A DNA stretch of 64,000 nt from Sphingomonas vulcanisoli (GTDB taxonomy: Bacteria > Pseudomonadota > Alphaproteobacteria > Sphingomonadales > Sphingomonadaceae): assembly GCF_011761305.1 (NCBI RefSeq), contig NZ_JAAOZC010000003.1, positions 124,001 through 188,000 on the forward strand, given 5' to 3'. The notes under the pieces were generated by a model that saw only the letters and a list, made by a program, of their open reading frames with translations, did no database searches and was not told where the DNA came from. Positions 17,410-24,979 of the stretch are shown here, piece after piece (position 1 is the first letter of the stretch; each line of letters opens with the position of its first letter). A program made the translations under genes and the position numbers.

Positions 17410-17853
17410 GTGCAGCTGTGCGTCGAAGGCGGAGATAGGGATCAGCGGGCGGCTATCGCCCATGCGCTTGGCGCGCTGGGCCATGAGGTCATCGCGGGCG
17501 GTGATCTGAGGGTGGTGATCGCGCCGCCGGTGCAGATCGATCGCGCGGCGGGCGTGGCGCTGGTGGCGGGGCGGCGCGTCCGCTTGACGCGGATCGAGCT
17601 GGCGCTGCTCGGCTGCCTGATCGATGCACCGGAGCCGCTCGACAAGCCCGCGCTGATCGCGCGGATCTGGGGCTATGGCTTCGATCCGGGGACCAATCTG
17701 GTCGCGGTTCATATTTCGCGGTTGCGCGCCAAGCTGGGGGCGGCGCTGACGATCGTCTATGGCGAAGGCGGCTATGCCATCACGGCGGAGACCAGTCCGG
17801 CGGTGCCAGTTCGAAACCGGCAAAATCGAACGCCGGAGCGACGATGCAGCTGA
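17410..17853 (+). CDS. Winged-helix transcriptional regulator lacking a normal receiver domain
   Basis: GTG 17410 opens a 147-aa frame. Residues ~55-130 are an OmpR/PhoB-type winged helix: RVRLTRIELALLGCLI, LIARIWGYGFDPGTNLVAVHISRLRAKL and the wing IVYGEGGYAI. The first ~50 residues are too short for a phosphoreceiver and show no acidic pocket, so DNA binding is probably not controlled by phosphorylation. It lies 42 nt after the cupin-like gene on the same strand and is probably the cassette regulator. Its 3' end overlaps the convergent DUF985 gene by 74 nt. Confidence 0.75.
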   Translation: MQLCVEGGDRDQRAAIAHALGALGHEVIAGGDLRVVIAPPVQIDRAAGVALVAGRRVRLTRIELALLGCLIDAPEPLDKPALIARIWGYGFDPGTNLVAVHISRLRAKLGAALTIVYGEGGYAITAETSPAVPVRNRQNRTPERRCS

Positions 17854-18214
17854 CCAAGGTCCAGGCGCCGAGCGATTGGGCCGCCTGCCATGCGTGTGCG
17901 GGGACAATGCTCTGCAGTGCCTCGCCGGGACCAGGGCCGAGCGTTACGTCATTGCGATCGATCTGTAAGCGCAACGGCGCATCAGCCTGCCATAGCCAGA
18001 TTTCGGCGGCATCGACGCGGTGCCAGTGCGACCGCTCGCCTTCGCCGAGCAGGAAGTGGATGCTGCTCACGGCACCGCGCCCACCGTGGGCCGGCGTGTC
18101 GCGCCAAAGTTCGCGGTAACTGCCGCCCTCGGGATGCGGTTGGAGATCAAGCGCGGTGCGGACCGTCGCCGCTTCGAGTGTCGTATCCCGGAGATCGATT
18201 TCGGAGCTGGTCAC
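17780..18214 (-). CDS. DUF985 (cupin_5) family protein
   Basis: A 144-aa cupin-fold protein. LDLQPHPEGGSYRELWRD is the hallmark DUF985 N-terminal motif, followed by SSIHFLLGEGERSHWHRVDAAEIW, which contributes the barrel histidines, and the late SLGAWTLVSCIVAPAFDF. The family binds metals or small polar ligands; no reaction is established. ATG 18214 overlaps the stop of the upstream retropepsin gene by 4 nt, so the two are probably co-expressed. Confidence 0.85.
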   Translation of the reverse strand: MTSSEIDLRDTTLEAATVRTALDLQPHPEGGSYRELWRDTPAHGGRGAVSSIHFLLGEGERSHWHRVDAAEIWLWQADAPLRLQIDRNDVTLGPGPGEALQSIVPAHAWQAAQSLGAWTLVSCIVAPAFDFAGFELAPPDWSPP

Positions 18215-19944
18215 TCCAGCCCCAGCCGTTTCGCGCGCGCTGCTACCGCCGGCTGGATCGCCAGCGCCGCCGCGCGGTCGGTCTCGGCACCCGCCGCGTC
18301 GCCCAGCTTCCCGCGCACCAGCCCACGCGCGTAGAGCGCCAGGGCATTGCGCGGCGTCAGCGCCAGCGCGGCGTCATAATCGGCCTTGGCCAGCGCCAGC
18401 TCGCCGCGCCGGAGGCGGACCAGCGCGCGGCTGTCGAGATAGGCGCCCGCATTGGGTCGCGCGCGGATGGCGGCGTTGCAATCGGTGAGCGCCTTGTCGA
18501 GCTCCTGGTTCAGCAGCGCGCGCGCCCAGCAGCGGCCGTTGAGCGCGACGGGCCTGCGTTCGTCTTCGGGATGGAATTTGAGCCACTGATCGAAATTGGC
18601 GATCGCCTGCGGATATTGCTCCACCGTATCGAACAGCCCACCCAGCATCAGCCTGCCTTCGGACGAGGGCGGCAGCGTCTTGTCGGCGATGGCGATATCT
18701 TCGGCGGCGCCCTTCGGATCGTTGAAGACCAGCCGGAGATTGGCGCGAGCGACGTGCGGATCGGGATCGGCGGGATCGATCGCGATCACTTTCTCATAAT
18801 CGGCGAGCGCGAGCAGGGGCTGGCGGTTGGCCATTCGCGCGGCGGCGCGCATTTTCAGATAGCGGGCATTGCCCGGCGCCAGCGCCACCGCCTGATCAAA
18901 ATCGGCGATCGCCGCCTCCAGCTTGCCGCCCGAGGCAGAGACGCCGCCGCGGCGTGCGAAGCCCTCGGCATCGGTGGGCGCGGCATCGGGCTTGTCGAGC
19001 GCGATCTCCGCGCCGCCGGCATCGCGCACACCCGTCGGTTTCAGGCCGAACATCGGCCCGCCCTCATAGGTCACGAGCATCCGTCCGGCGTTGTTTTCGA
19101 CAAGGATGCGGTGGGTGAGGAAGAAATCGAAGCCGATCAGCATGTCGAAGTCACCGAGCTCCATATCGGCGAAATGGATGCGCGGATGGGGAATGGCTTC
19201 GCCGCCGATGTCGATCTTGTCGAACGTGCCGACCCATTGCTTGAGCGTCTTGGAGCCGATTCCCCCGGTATAGCCCGCTTCCGTCACACCGGGGCTTTGC
19301 GGCGTCAGGCCGGCATGTTTGGCGCCGGAAAGCGTCAGACCGGCCAGCGGCGCGCCGCTATCAAAGCCGGCCTTCAGCTTGACGCCGTTCAGCGTGACCG
19401 TGGCGACCGTGTGATAGGGAACCGGGATCAGGGGCAGCACGGTTACAGGCCTTTGCCCAGCCCAATATGCGGCGGCGGCATCCGGGCAATTCTTGGCCCT
19501 GAACAGCCGCAACATGCCATGGGGGAAATCATATTCGACATCGAACATGCTGAGGAAATTTTGGCCCAACAGCCCGACCTGGCCGGTATCGGTGCCGCCG
19601 ACGATGAATTGCACCTGTGGAATTTTGACGCCACCCAGCTCGAATTCGCGGACTGTGGTCATATCCGCGCTTGTTTCGCCGTTGATGCCGCGCAGATGCA
19701 GGCGCGCCGGGGCCGCGACGGTCACCAACTGATATTCTGCGGCCGACGCGCGCGACATCGTCGAAAAGAAGGCGCCGCTATCCAGGATGAAGCGCGCGTC
19801 CTTGCCACCGATCTTGGTGGTGACGATCGGGCGCGCGCCGGTCATCTGCACCGGTAGCTCCAGATATTTGACGAGCTGACACTGCGAAGCCGCTGACGCT
19901 GGCGCGGCCAGAATAAGCGCGGCCATTCCCAAAAGCTTCCGCAA
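18211..19944 (-). CDS. Secreted protein with two retropepsin-like aspartic protease domains and TPR repeats
   Basis: The 577-aa protein starts with a Sec signal peptide ([20 protein letters not shown]). It then holds two retroviral-type aspartic protease units in one chain: D55-S-G ([12 protein letters not shown]) and D195-S-G ([12 protein letters not shown]), each followed by a LLGQNF or LIGFDF flap/hydrophobic element. From about residue 310, TPR motifs run to the C-terminus ([37 protein letters not shown]). A periplasmic protease with a protein-docking tail is the natural reading. The target is unknown. Confidence 0.82.
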   Translation of the reverse strand: MRKLLGMAALILAAPASAASQCQLVKYLELPVQMTGARPIVTTKIGGKDARFILDSGAFFSTMSRASAAEYQLVTVAAPARLHLRGINGETSADMTTVREFELGGVKIPQVQFIVGGTDTGQVGLLGQNFLSMFDVEYDFPHGMLRLFRAKNCPDAAAAYWAGQRPVTVLPLIPVPYHTVATVTLNGVKLKAGFDSGAPLAGLTLSGAKHAGLTPQSPGVTEAGYTGGIGSKTLKQWVGTFDKIDIGGEAIPHPRIHFADMELGDFDMLIGFDFFLTHRILVENNAGRMLVTYEGGPMFGLKPTGVRDAGGAEIALDKPDAAPTDAEGFARRGGVSASGGKLEAAIADFDQAVALAPGNARYLKMRAAARMANRQPLLALADYEKVIAIDPADPDPHVARANLRLVFNDPKGAAEDIAIADKTLPPSSEGRLMLGGLFDTVEQYPQAIANFDQWLKFHPEDERRPVALNGRCWARALLNQELDKALTDCNAAIRARPNAGAYLDSRALVRLRRGELALAKADYDAALALTPRNALALYARGLVRGKLGDAAGAETDRAAALAIQPAVAARAKRLGLE

Positions 19945-20060
19945 GGCGAATCTCCTTTGAGGAGAATGGTGCCAAGCCGCACCGCGGACATCAAGGGAGC
20001 CGGACGCATGGCGGCGCCGCTCGCGATGGCCGCACTTTTTCCAGCTTCTCGAAGAAATTC

Positions 20061-20137
20061 TGGTCGGGGCGACAGGATTCGAACCTGCGACCCCCAGACC
20101 CCCAGTCTGATGCGCTACCAGGCTGCGCTACGCCCCG
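20061..20137 (-). tRNA. tRNA-Pro (GGG anticodon)
   Basis: Read on the minus strand, the 77-nt gene folds as a cloverleaf: acceptor CGGGGCG/CGCCCCG, D arm GCGC...GCGC, anticodon stem TCAGA/TCTGG with loop CTGGGGG (anticodon GGG), T arm GCAGG-TTCGAAT-CCTGT, discriminator A and an encoded CCA. Confidence 0.97.
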
Positions 20138-20174
20138 ATCCAGGCGGCGCGCTCTAGGGAGTTCGGGCGGCGAC

Positions 20175-20402
20175 GTCTAGCCCTCTCCCGTTCTTCACGG
20201 GAGAGGAGTGAACAGGTCGGTCATGCTCCCGGCATGACCTACGAGGTGCCGGGGCACCTCGTACCTGTTCGCTGGTGAGGGTCTTCTTCTTTGGCAGAGG
20301 TCGGCCAAGAAGGCAGACCCTCACCTTCCCGCAAATCTCGCTTCGCTCGTTTTGCGGGCCCCTCCCTCTCCCGCGAAAGAGGGAGAGGGGCAAAAGCCAG
20401 CG
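20175..20402. repeat. Cluster of hairpins including a three-way-junction fold (tRNA-Pro to yajC gap)
   Basis: The 352-nt gap between the tRNA and yajC is non-coding and almost wholly structured. In order: CCCTCTCCCG/CGGGAGAGG (20181-20206); an outer stem GAACAGGT (20210-20217) with ACCTGTTC (20263-20270) enclosing two perfect hairpins (20219-20239 and 20241-20262); GGTGAGGGTCT paired with AGACCCTCACC (20273-20323); CCCGCAAA/TTTGCGGG; and CCCCTCCCTCTCCC/GGGAGAGGGG. No ORF with a ribosome site was seen. Confidence 0.8.
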
Positions 20403-20489
20403 TTGCGACCGAAGCGGCCCCGTGATAGGCGCTCCGCCTTCTCGGCTGGTGCGCCTTGCGCCTGGCTCTTTCAGGATTTTGTGACGCTT

Positions 20490-20834
20490 ATGTTCGCCTC
20501 GCCCGCTTATGCCCAATCCACCGGCGCCGCTTCCGCTCAGGGCGGGGGGATCGCCGCGCTGTTCGTGCAGGCGCTGCCGCTGATCCTGATCTTCGGCATC
20601 TTTTATATCCTGATGATCCGCCCGCAGCAGAAGCGGATGAAGGAGCAGAAGCTGGCGATCGAGGCGACCAAGAAGGGCGATGAGGTCATCACCGGCGGCG
20701 GCCATATCGGCAAGGTGATATCGGTGAACGGGGATGAGGTGGAGGTGGAATTCGCCCCCGGCCATCGCCACCGCGTCGTGAAATCGATGCTCGCCGAGGT
20801 TCGCCCCAAGGGCGCCAAGCCCGCCAACGATTGA
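20490..20834 (+). CDS. yajC: YajC, preprotein translocase accessory subunit
   Basis: Single-pass inner-membrane protein of the SecDF-YajC holo-translocon. After FASPAYAQ and a Gly/Ala linker come the membrane helix ALFVQALPLILIFGIFYILM and the invariant IRPQQKRMKE, then GDEVITGGGHIGKV. I place the start at ATG 20490 (114 aa). GTG 20481 in the same frame has an AGGA 4 nt upstream and is a real alternative. Next gene, secD, starts 19 nt later. Confidence 0.95.
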   Translation: MFASPAYAQSTGAASAQGGGIAALFVQALPLILIFGIFYILMIRPQQKRMKEQKLAIEATKKGDEVITGGGHIGKVISVNGDEVEVEFAPGHRHRVVKSMLAEVRPKGAKPAND

Positions 20835-20853
20835 TCGCGGGCCGGTAACCACA

Positions 20854-22446
20854 ATGCTCGATTTCCCGCGCTGGAAGGTCTGGTCGATCCTGCTCGTGCT
20901 CGCGCTCGGCGTGGTGCTGGCGATCCCGAGCCTGATGCCCGAAAGCACCGCGAACAGCATCGGCCTGGGCCGGATGCCGCGCATCAACCTGGGCCTCGAT
21001 CTCTCCGGCGGCAGCCACCTGCTGCTGGAGGCGGACACCGCCGATCTCGCCAAGCAGAACCTCCAGAAGATGGAGGATACGATCCGCACCGAGATGCGCC
21101 GCAACGATCCCGCGATCAGCATCGGCGATATCTCGACCGACAATGGCGCGCTGAGCTTCATGGTGCGTGACGTCACGCAGCTGGATGCCGCGGTCGAGGC
21201 GGCGCGCAAGCAGACCAGCGCGGTGGGCGTCACCGGGCAGCGCGATTGGGACGTGCGCGTCGTCGATGGCACGCGGATCGTGATGACGCCGACCCAGGCG
21301 GGCCTCGCCGACAGCGCCGATCGCGCGATGCAGACCGCCACCGAGGTCGTCCGCAAGCGCATCGATGAAATGGGCACCAAGGAGCCGACGATCATCCGCG
21401 AGGGCGCAACGCGCATCCTCGTCGAGGTGCCGGGCCTCCAGGATCCGGCCGCGCTCAAGGCACTGATCGGCAAGACCGCCAAGCTGGAATTCAAGCTGGT
21501 CGATCAGAGCGCCGACGTGAACCTCGTCGCGCAGGGCAAGTCCGCGCCCGGATCGCAGACGCTCCCTTATCCCGACAGCCCGGGCAAGTTCATCGCCGTC
21601 CAGCGCCGCGTGCTGATCTCGGGCGACGATCTGATCGATGCGAGCCTGACCAAGGACCAGGATCAGCGCCCGGCGGTCGCGATCAAATTCAATGCCTCCG
21701 GCGGGCGCAAGTTCGCGCGGGTGACGCAGGAAAATACCGGCAAGCCGTTTGCAATGATCCTGGACAATATTGTCCTGTCCGCGCCCAACATCAATGAGCC
21801 GATCCTCGGCGGCAACGCGATCATCAATGGCAATTTCACCAGCGACAGCGCCAACGCGCTCGCCATTTCGCTGCGATCGGGCAAGCTGCCGGTGAACCTG
21901 AAGGTGGTCGAAGAGCGCACCGTGCTGGCGCAGCTCGGCGCCGATTCGATCCATGCCGGCGTGCTGGCCAGCGTGATCGCCAGCGTCGCGGTGATCGTGT
22001 TCATGCTCGTCACCTACGGGCGGTTCGGCTTCTACGCCGATCTCGCCGTGGTGCTGAACATCTTCGTGATCCTGGCGGTGATGGCGATCCTCAACGCGAC
22101 GCTGACGCTGCCCGGCATCGCCGGCTTCGTGCTGACGATCGGCACCGCGGTGGATGCCAACGTGCTGATCAACGAGCGCATCCGCGAAGAGCGGCGGCGC
22201 GGGCGGGGCGTCGTCCAGGCGGTGGAGCTCGGCTATAAGGAAGCCAGCCGAACGATCTTCGAGGCGAATACCGTCCACGCGATCTCCGGCCTGATCATGC
22301 TTGTGCTGGGCTCGGGTCCGGTCAAGGGCTTCGCGGTGGTGCTGCTGATCGGCATCTGCACCAGCGTGTTCACCGCGGTGCTCTTCACGCGGATGCTGAC
22401 CGCGCTGTGGATTCGCAAGAACCGCCCGACGGAGATGCATATATGA
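20854..22446 (+). CDS. secD: SecD, protein translocase subunit
   Basis: Proton-driven subunit that helps pull exported proteins into the periplasm. First helix WSILLVLALGVVLAIPSL, then GLDLSGGSHLLLEADT, the large P1 periplasmic domain, and the five C-terminal helices containing the conserved AVDANVLINERIREE. Length is 530 aa. It follows yajC closely; the secD-secF gap holds a 120-nt repeat. Confidence 0.98.
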   Translation: MLDFPRWKVWSILLVLALGVVLAIPSLMPESTANSIGLGRMPRINLGLDLSGGSHLLLEADTADLAKQNLQKMEDTIRTEMRRNDPAISIGDISTDNGALSFMVRDVTQLDAAVEAARKQTSAVGVTGQRDWDVRVVDGTRIVMTPTQAGLADSADRAMQTATEVVRKRIDEMGTKEPTIIREGATRILVEVPGLQDPAALKALIGKTAKLEFKLVDQSADVNLVAQGKSAPGSQTLPYPDSPGKFIAVQRRVLISGDDLIDASLTKDQDQRPAVAIKFNASGGRKFARVTQENTGKPFAMILDNIVLSAPNINEPILGGNAIINGNFTSDSANALAISLRSGKLPVNLKVVEERTVLAQLGADSIHAGVLASVIASVAVIVFMLVTYGRFGFYADLAVVLNIFVILAVMAILNATLTLPGIAGFVLTIGTAVDANVLINERIREERRRGRGVVQAVELGYKEASRTIFEANTVHAISGLIMLVLGSGPVKGFAVVLLIGICTSVFTAVLFTRMLTALWIRKNRPTEMHI

Positions 22447-22459
22447 TGGCGCGTTGCGC

Positions 22460-22590
22460 CAATCTCCCTCTCCCCGCCGGCGGGGAGAGGGTCGGGGAGA
22501 GGGGGCTACGGGTGCGTGGTAACGCTGCGCTCTATTTTTCCCGACTCCCCCTCTCCCAACCCTCTCCCCTGAAGGGGAGAGGGCTAAGGA
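22460..22590. repeat. Family A-like repeat between secD and secF
   Basis: CTCCCTCTCCCCGCCGGCGGGGAGAG at one end and CCCTCTCCCCTGAAGGGGAGAGGG at the other form local hairpins. The secF Shine-Dalgarno (AAGGA, 7 nt from ATG) lies just beyond its 3' edge. Confidence 0.8.
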
Positions 22591-22597
22591 CGTCATC

Positions 22598-23560
22598 ATG
22601 CGCCTGCTGAAAATCGTTCCCGACAACACCAACATCGGCTTCGTCCGCCTGCGCTATTGGGCGTTTGGGCTGACGATGCTCTTGACCATCGCCGCGGTTG
22701 CGCTGGTCGCGGTGCGGGGCCTCAACTTCGGGGTGGATTTCGTCGGCGGCGTCGCGATCGAGACGCATTTCCAGCAGCCACCGAGTGTCGATCAGCTGCG
22801 CGCCGATATCGAGGCGCTGCATGTCGGCGAGGCGTCGCTGCAGCAGTTCGGCGATCCCCACACGATTTCGATCCGCCTGCCCGTGCCCAAAACGACCGAC
22901 GAGGGCGCGACCAACCAGCTGGTGAAGACCGTCGAAAGCACCGTCGCCGCCAAATTCCCTGGCGTGCAGTTCAACAAGGCCGATACCGTTTCGGGCAAGG
23001 TTTCGGGCGAGCTGATCCGCAACGGCCTGCTTGCGGTGTTTCTCGCGGTGCTGGGCATCGCGGTGTTCAGCTGGCTGCGGTACGAATGGCAGTTCGGCGT
23101 CTCCACCTTCGTTGCGATCGCGCATGATGTGCTGATGACGCTGGGCTTTTTCGCGGTGACGCAACTGACCTTCGATCTCAACATCGTCGCCGCCGTCCTC
23201 ACGATCATCGGCTATTCGATCAACGACAAGATCGTGATCGACGATCGCATCCGCGAGAATATGCGCAAATATCGCAGCATGGACATGCGCGCGCTGATCG
23301 ATCTTTCGGTCAACGAGACGCTGCCGCGCACCGTGATGACATCGCTGACCGTGCTGCTCGCACTCTCGTCGCTGCTGTTCTTCGGCGGCCCGGTGTTGCG
23401 CGGTTTCTCGGCGTCGATGCTGCTCGGCGTGATCGTCGGCACGTACAGCTCGATCTACGTATCGAGTTCGCTGCTGATCACGCTCGGCCTCAGCCCCAAG
23501 GTGCCCGATACCCGGCCCGCGCGCAGCGGTCCGCCGGCCGGCGCCGAGCGAATCCGCTGA
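22598..23560 (+). CDS. secF: SecF, protein translocase subunit
   Basis: Partner of SecD in the export motor. Six membrane segments are visible, with GLNFGVDFVGGVAIE after the first helix, the family motif SINDKIVIDDRIREN and the C-terminal GVIVGTYSSIYVSSSLL. Length is 320 aa. Separate SecD and SecF proteins are usual in this group. AAGGA is well spaced from the start ATG 22598. Confidence 0.98.
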   Translation: MRLLKIVPDNTNIGFVRLRYWAFGLTMLLTIAAVALVAVRGLNFGVDFVGGVAIETHFQQPPSVDQLRADIEALHVGEASLQQFGDPHTISIRLPVPKTTDEGATNQLVKTVESTVAAKFPGVQFNKADTVSGKVSGELIRNGLLAVFLAVLGIAVFSWLRYEWQFGVSTFVAIAHDVLMTLGFFAVTQLTFDLNIVAAVLTIIGYSINDKIVIDDRIRENMRKYRSMDMRALIDLSVNETLPRTVMTSLTVLLALSSLLFFGGPVLRGFSASMLLGVIVGTYSSIYVSSSLLITLGLSPKVPDTRPARSGPPAGAERIR

Positions 23561-23606
23561 TCGCATGGGCCTTCCCGCTCCGCTAACCGTTCGCTAAGGC
23601 CCTCAG

Positions 23607-24416
23607 ATGCGTTTCACGTTCCGCTCGCCCTGGCTCCGCGCCCTCCTCCTCATCCTGTTCGGCGGCCTCGCGCTCGCGGGCTGCGCCAAGAACAAGATCG
23701 GCAAGGACAGCAATCGCTACGTCGCGCGCGATGTCGATACGCTCTACAATGCCGCCAAGGATCGGCTTGATCAGCACCGCTACAAGGAATCGGCGGCGCT
23801 GTTCGATGAGGTCGAGCGCCAGCATCCCTATTCGATCTGGGCGCGCCGCGCCGAACTGATGAGCGCCTTCGCTCACTATATGGCGCACGAATATGCCGAA
23901 TCGGTGACCGCGGCGCAGCGCTTCATCTCGATCCACCCCGGCAACCGCGATGCGGCTTATGCTTATTATCTGATCGCGATCGATTATTACGAGCAGATCG
24001 GCGACGTCGACCGCGATCAGAAGGTAACGCAGCAGGCGCTCGACGCGATGGGCGAACTGATCCGCCGCTATCCCGATACGCGCTATTCGTCCGATGCGCG
24101 GCTGAAGGAGGATCTCATCAACGATCACCTCGCCGGCAAGGAGATGGTGATTGGGCGCTTCTATCAGAAGCGCGCGCTATGGCTGGCCTCGGTGATCCGC
24201 TTCCGCCACGTCATCGACAGTTTCCAGACCAGCACGCACGTGCCCGAGGCGCTGATGCGGCTGACCGAAAGCTATCTGGAAATGGGCGTGCTGGATGAGG
24301 CGAAGCGGTCCGCCGCGGTGCTCGGCGCCAATTATCCGGGCACCGACTGGTACAAGCACGCCTATGAGCTGATCGAAAAGAAGGAAGGCGCCAAGGCGCA
24401 GATCTTCAAGAGCTGA
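23607..24416 (+). CDS. bamD: BamD, outer-membrane assembly lipoprotein
   Basis: Essential lipoprotein of the BAM complex that inserts beta-barrel proteins into the outer membrane. The signal peptide ends in a lipobox, GGLALAGCAKNK (lipid-carrying cysteine at residue 27). TPR-type helices follow: DVDTLYNAAKDRLDQHRYKE, AVSVTAAQRFISIHP-like and VPEALMRLTESYLEMG. Length is 269 aa. The order bamD then recN is common in alphaproteobacteria; here a small gene and a repeat separate them. Confidence 0.97.
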   Translation: MRFTFRSPWLRALLLILFGGLALAGCAKNKIGKDSNRYVARDVDTLYNAAKDRLDQHRYKESAALFDEVERQHPYSIWARRAELMSAFAHYMAHEYAESVTAAQRFISIHPGNRDAAYAYYLIAIDYYEQIGDVDRDQKVTQQALDAMGELIRRYPDTRYSSDARLKEDLINDHLAGKEMVIGRFYQKRALWLASVIRFRHVIDSFQTSTHVPEALMRLTESYLEMGVLDEAKRSAAVLGANYPGTDWYKHAYELIEKKEGAKAQIFKS

Positions 24417-24417
24417 T

Positions 24418-24540
24418 CCCACCCCAGCCCCTCCCCTTTAGGGGAGGGGCTGGGGTGGGGGAGTCCCTCTGATGTCTGAGGGCAGAGCTAGCTTTGCTCG
24501 CCCCACCCCCCAAACCCCTCTCCTGAAGGGGGGGCTTAAA
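24418..24540. repeat. Family A-like repeat between bamD and the Spx-like gene
   Basis: CCCAGCCCCTCCCCTTTAGGGGAGGGGCTGGGGTGGGG forms a near-perfect hairpin (24423-24460), and a second CCCCACCCCCCAAACCCCTC block follows. It sits at the convergent ends of both genes and could serve as a terminator for either strand. Confidence 0.8.
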
Positions 24541-24541
24541 C

Positions 24542-24886
24542 CTACAAAACCGCCGCCCATTCCTCCGGTTTGAACCCCACCAGCAGCCCGCCATCATACT
24601 CGACGATAGGCCGTTTGATCGTGGAGGGATGCTCGGCCATCAGCATGACAGCCTTCTCTTGGGTGAGATCGGCCTTGGCGCCGTCCGGCAGCTTGCGGAA
24701 GGTCGTCCCCGCCTTGTTGAGCACGCGATCGACCCCCGCTTGCGCCACCCATCCTGCAATGCGCGCCGGATCGGCACCCGCTTTCTTGTAATCGTGGAAA
24801 GCGTATTCGACGCCGCGCTCCGTCAGCCACGTCCGCGCCTTCTTGACCGTGTCGCAATTGGGAATGCCGTAGAGCGTGACGGCCAT
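24542..24886 (-). CDS. ArsC/Spx-like thioredoxin-fold protein (YffB type)
   Basis: A 114-aa protein starting MAVTLYGIPNCDTVKKARTWL. The single cysteine C11 in NCDTV is typical of the YffB/ArsC-like branch, which lacks the CxxC of Spx. FHDYKKAG, FRKLP and RPIVEYDGGLLVGFKPEEW are family landmarks. The role is uncertain; glutathione-linked thiol reduction has been proposed for this branch. Start ATG 24886 has GGAGG 5 nt upstream, better than ATG 24898. It is divergent from recN. Confidence 0.9.
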   Translation of the reverse strand: MAVTLYGIPNCDTVKKARTWLTERGVEYAFHDYKKAGADPARIAGWVAQAGVDRVLNKAGTTFRKLPDGAKADLTQEKAVMLMAEHPSTIKRPIVEYDGGLLVGFKPEEWAAVL

Positions 24887-24979
24887 CTGATCCTCCATCG
24901 AAAGCCGACCGCTTGCCGCGCTCTTCTGCCGGCAGCAAGCCCGCTTTCCGTTTTTGTTCGCCTGCCCTAGATAGGCGTC

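Noticed and set aside
20689-22635. 648-residue open frame antisense to yajC-secD
   Set aside because: It mirrors secD codon structure in a GC-rich genome, has no family motif, and is His/Asp/Arg-rich as expected for a shadow frame.
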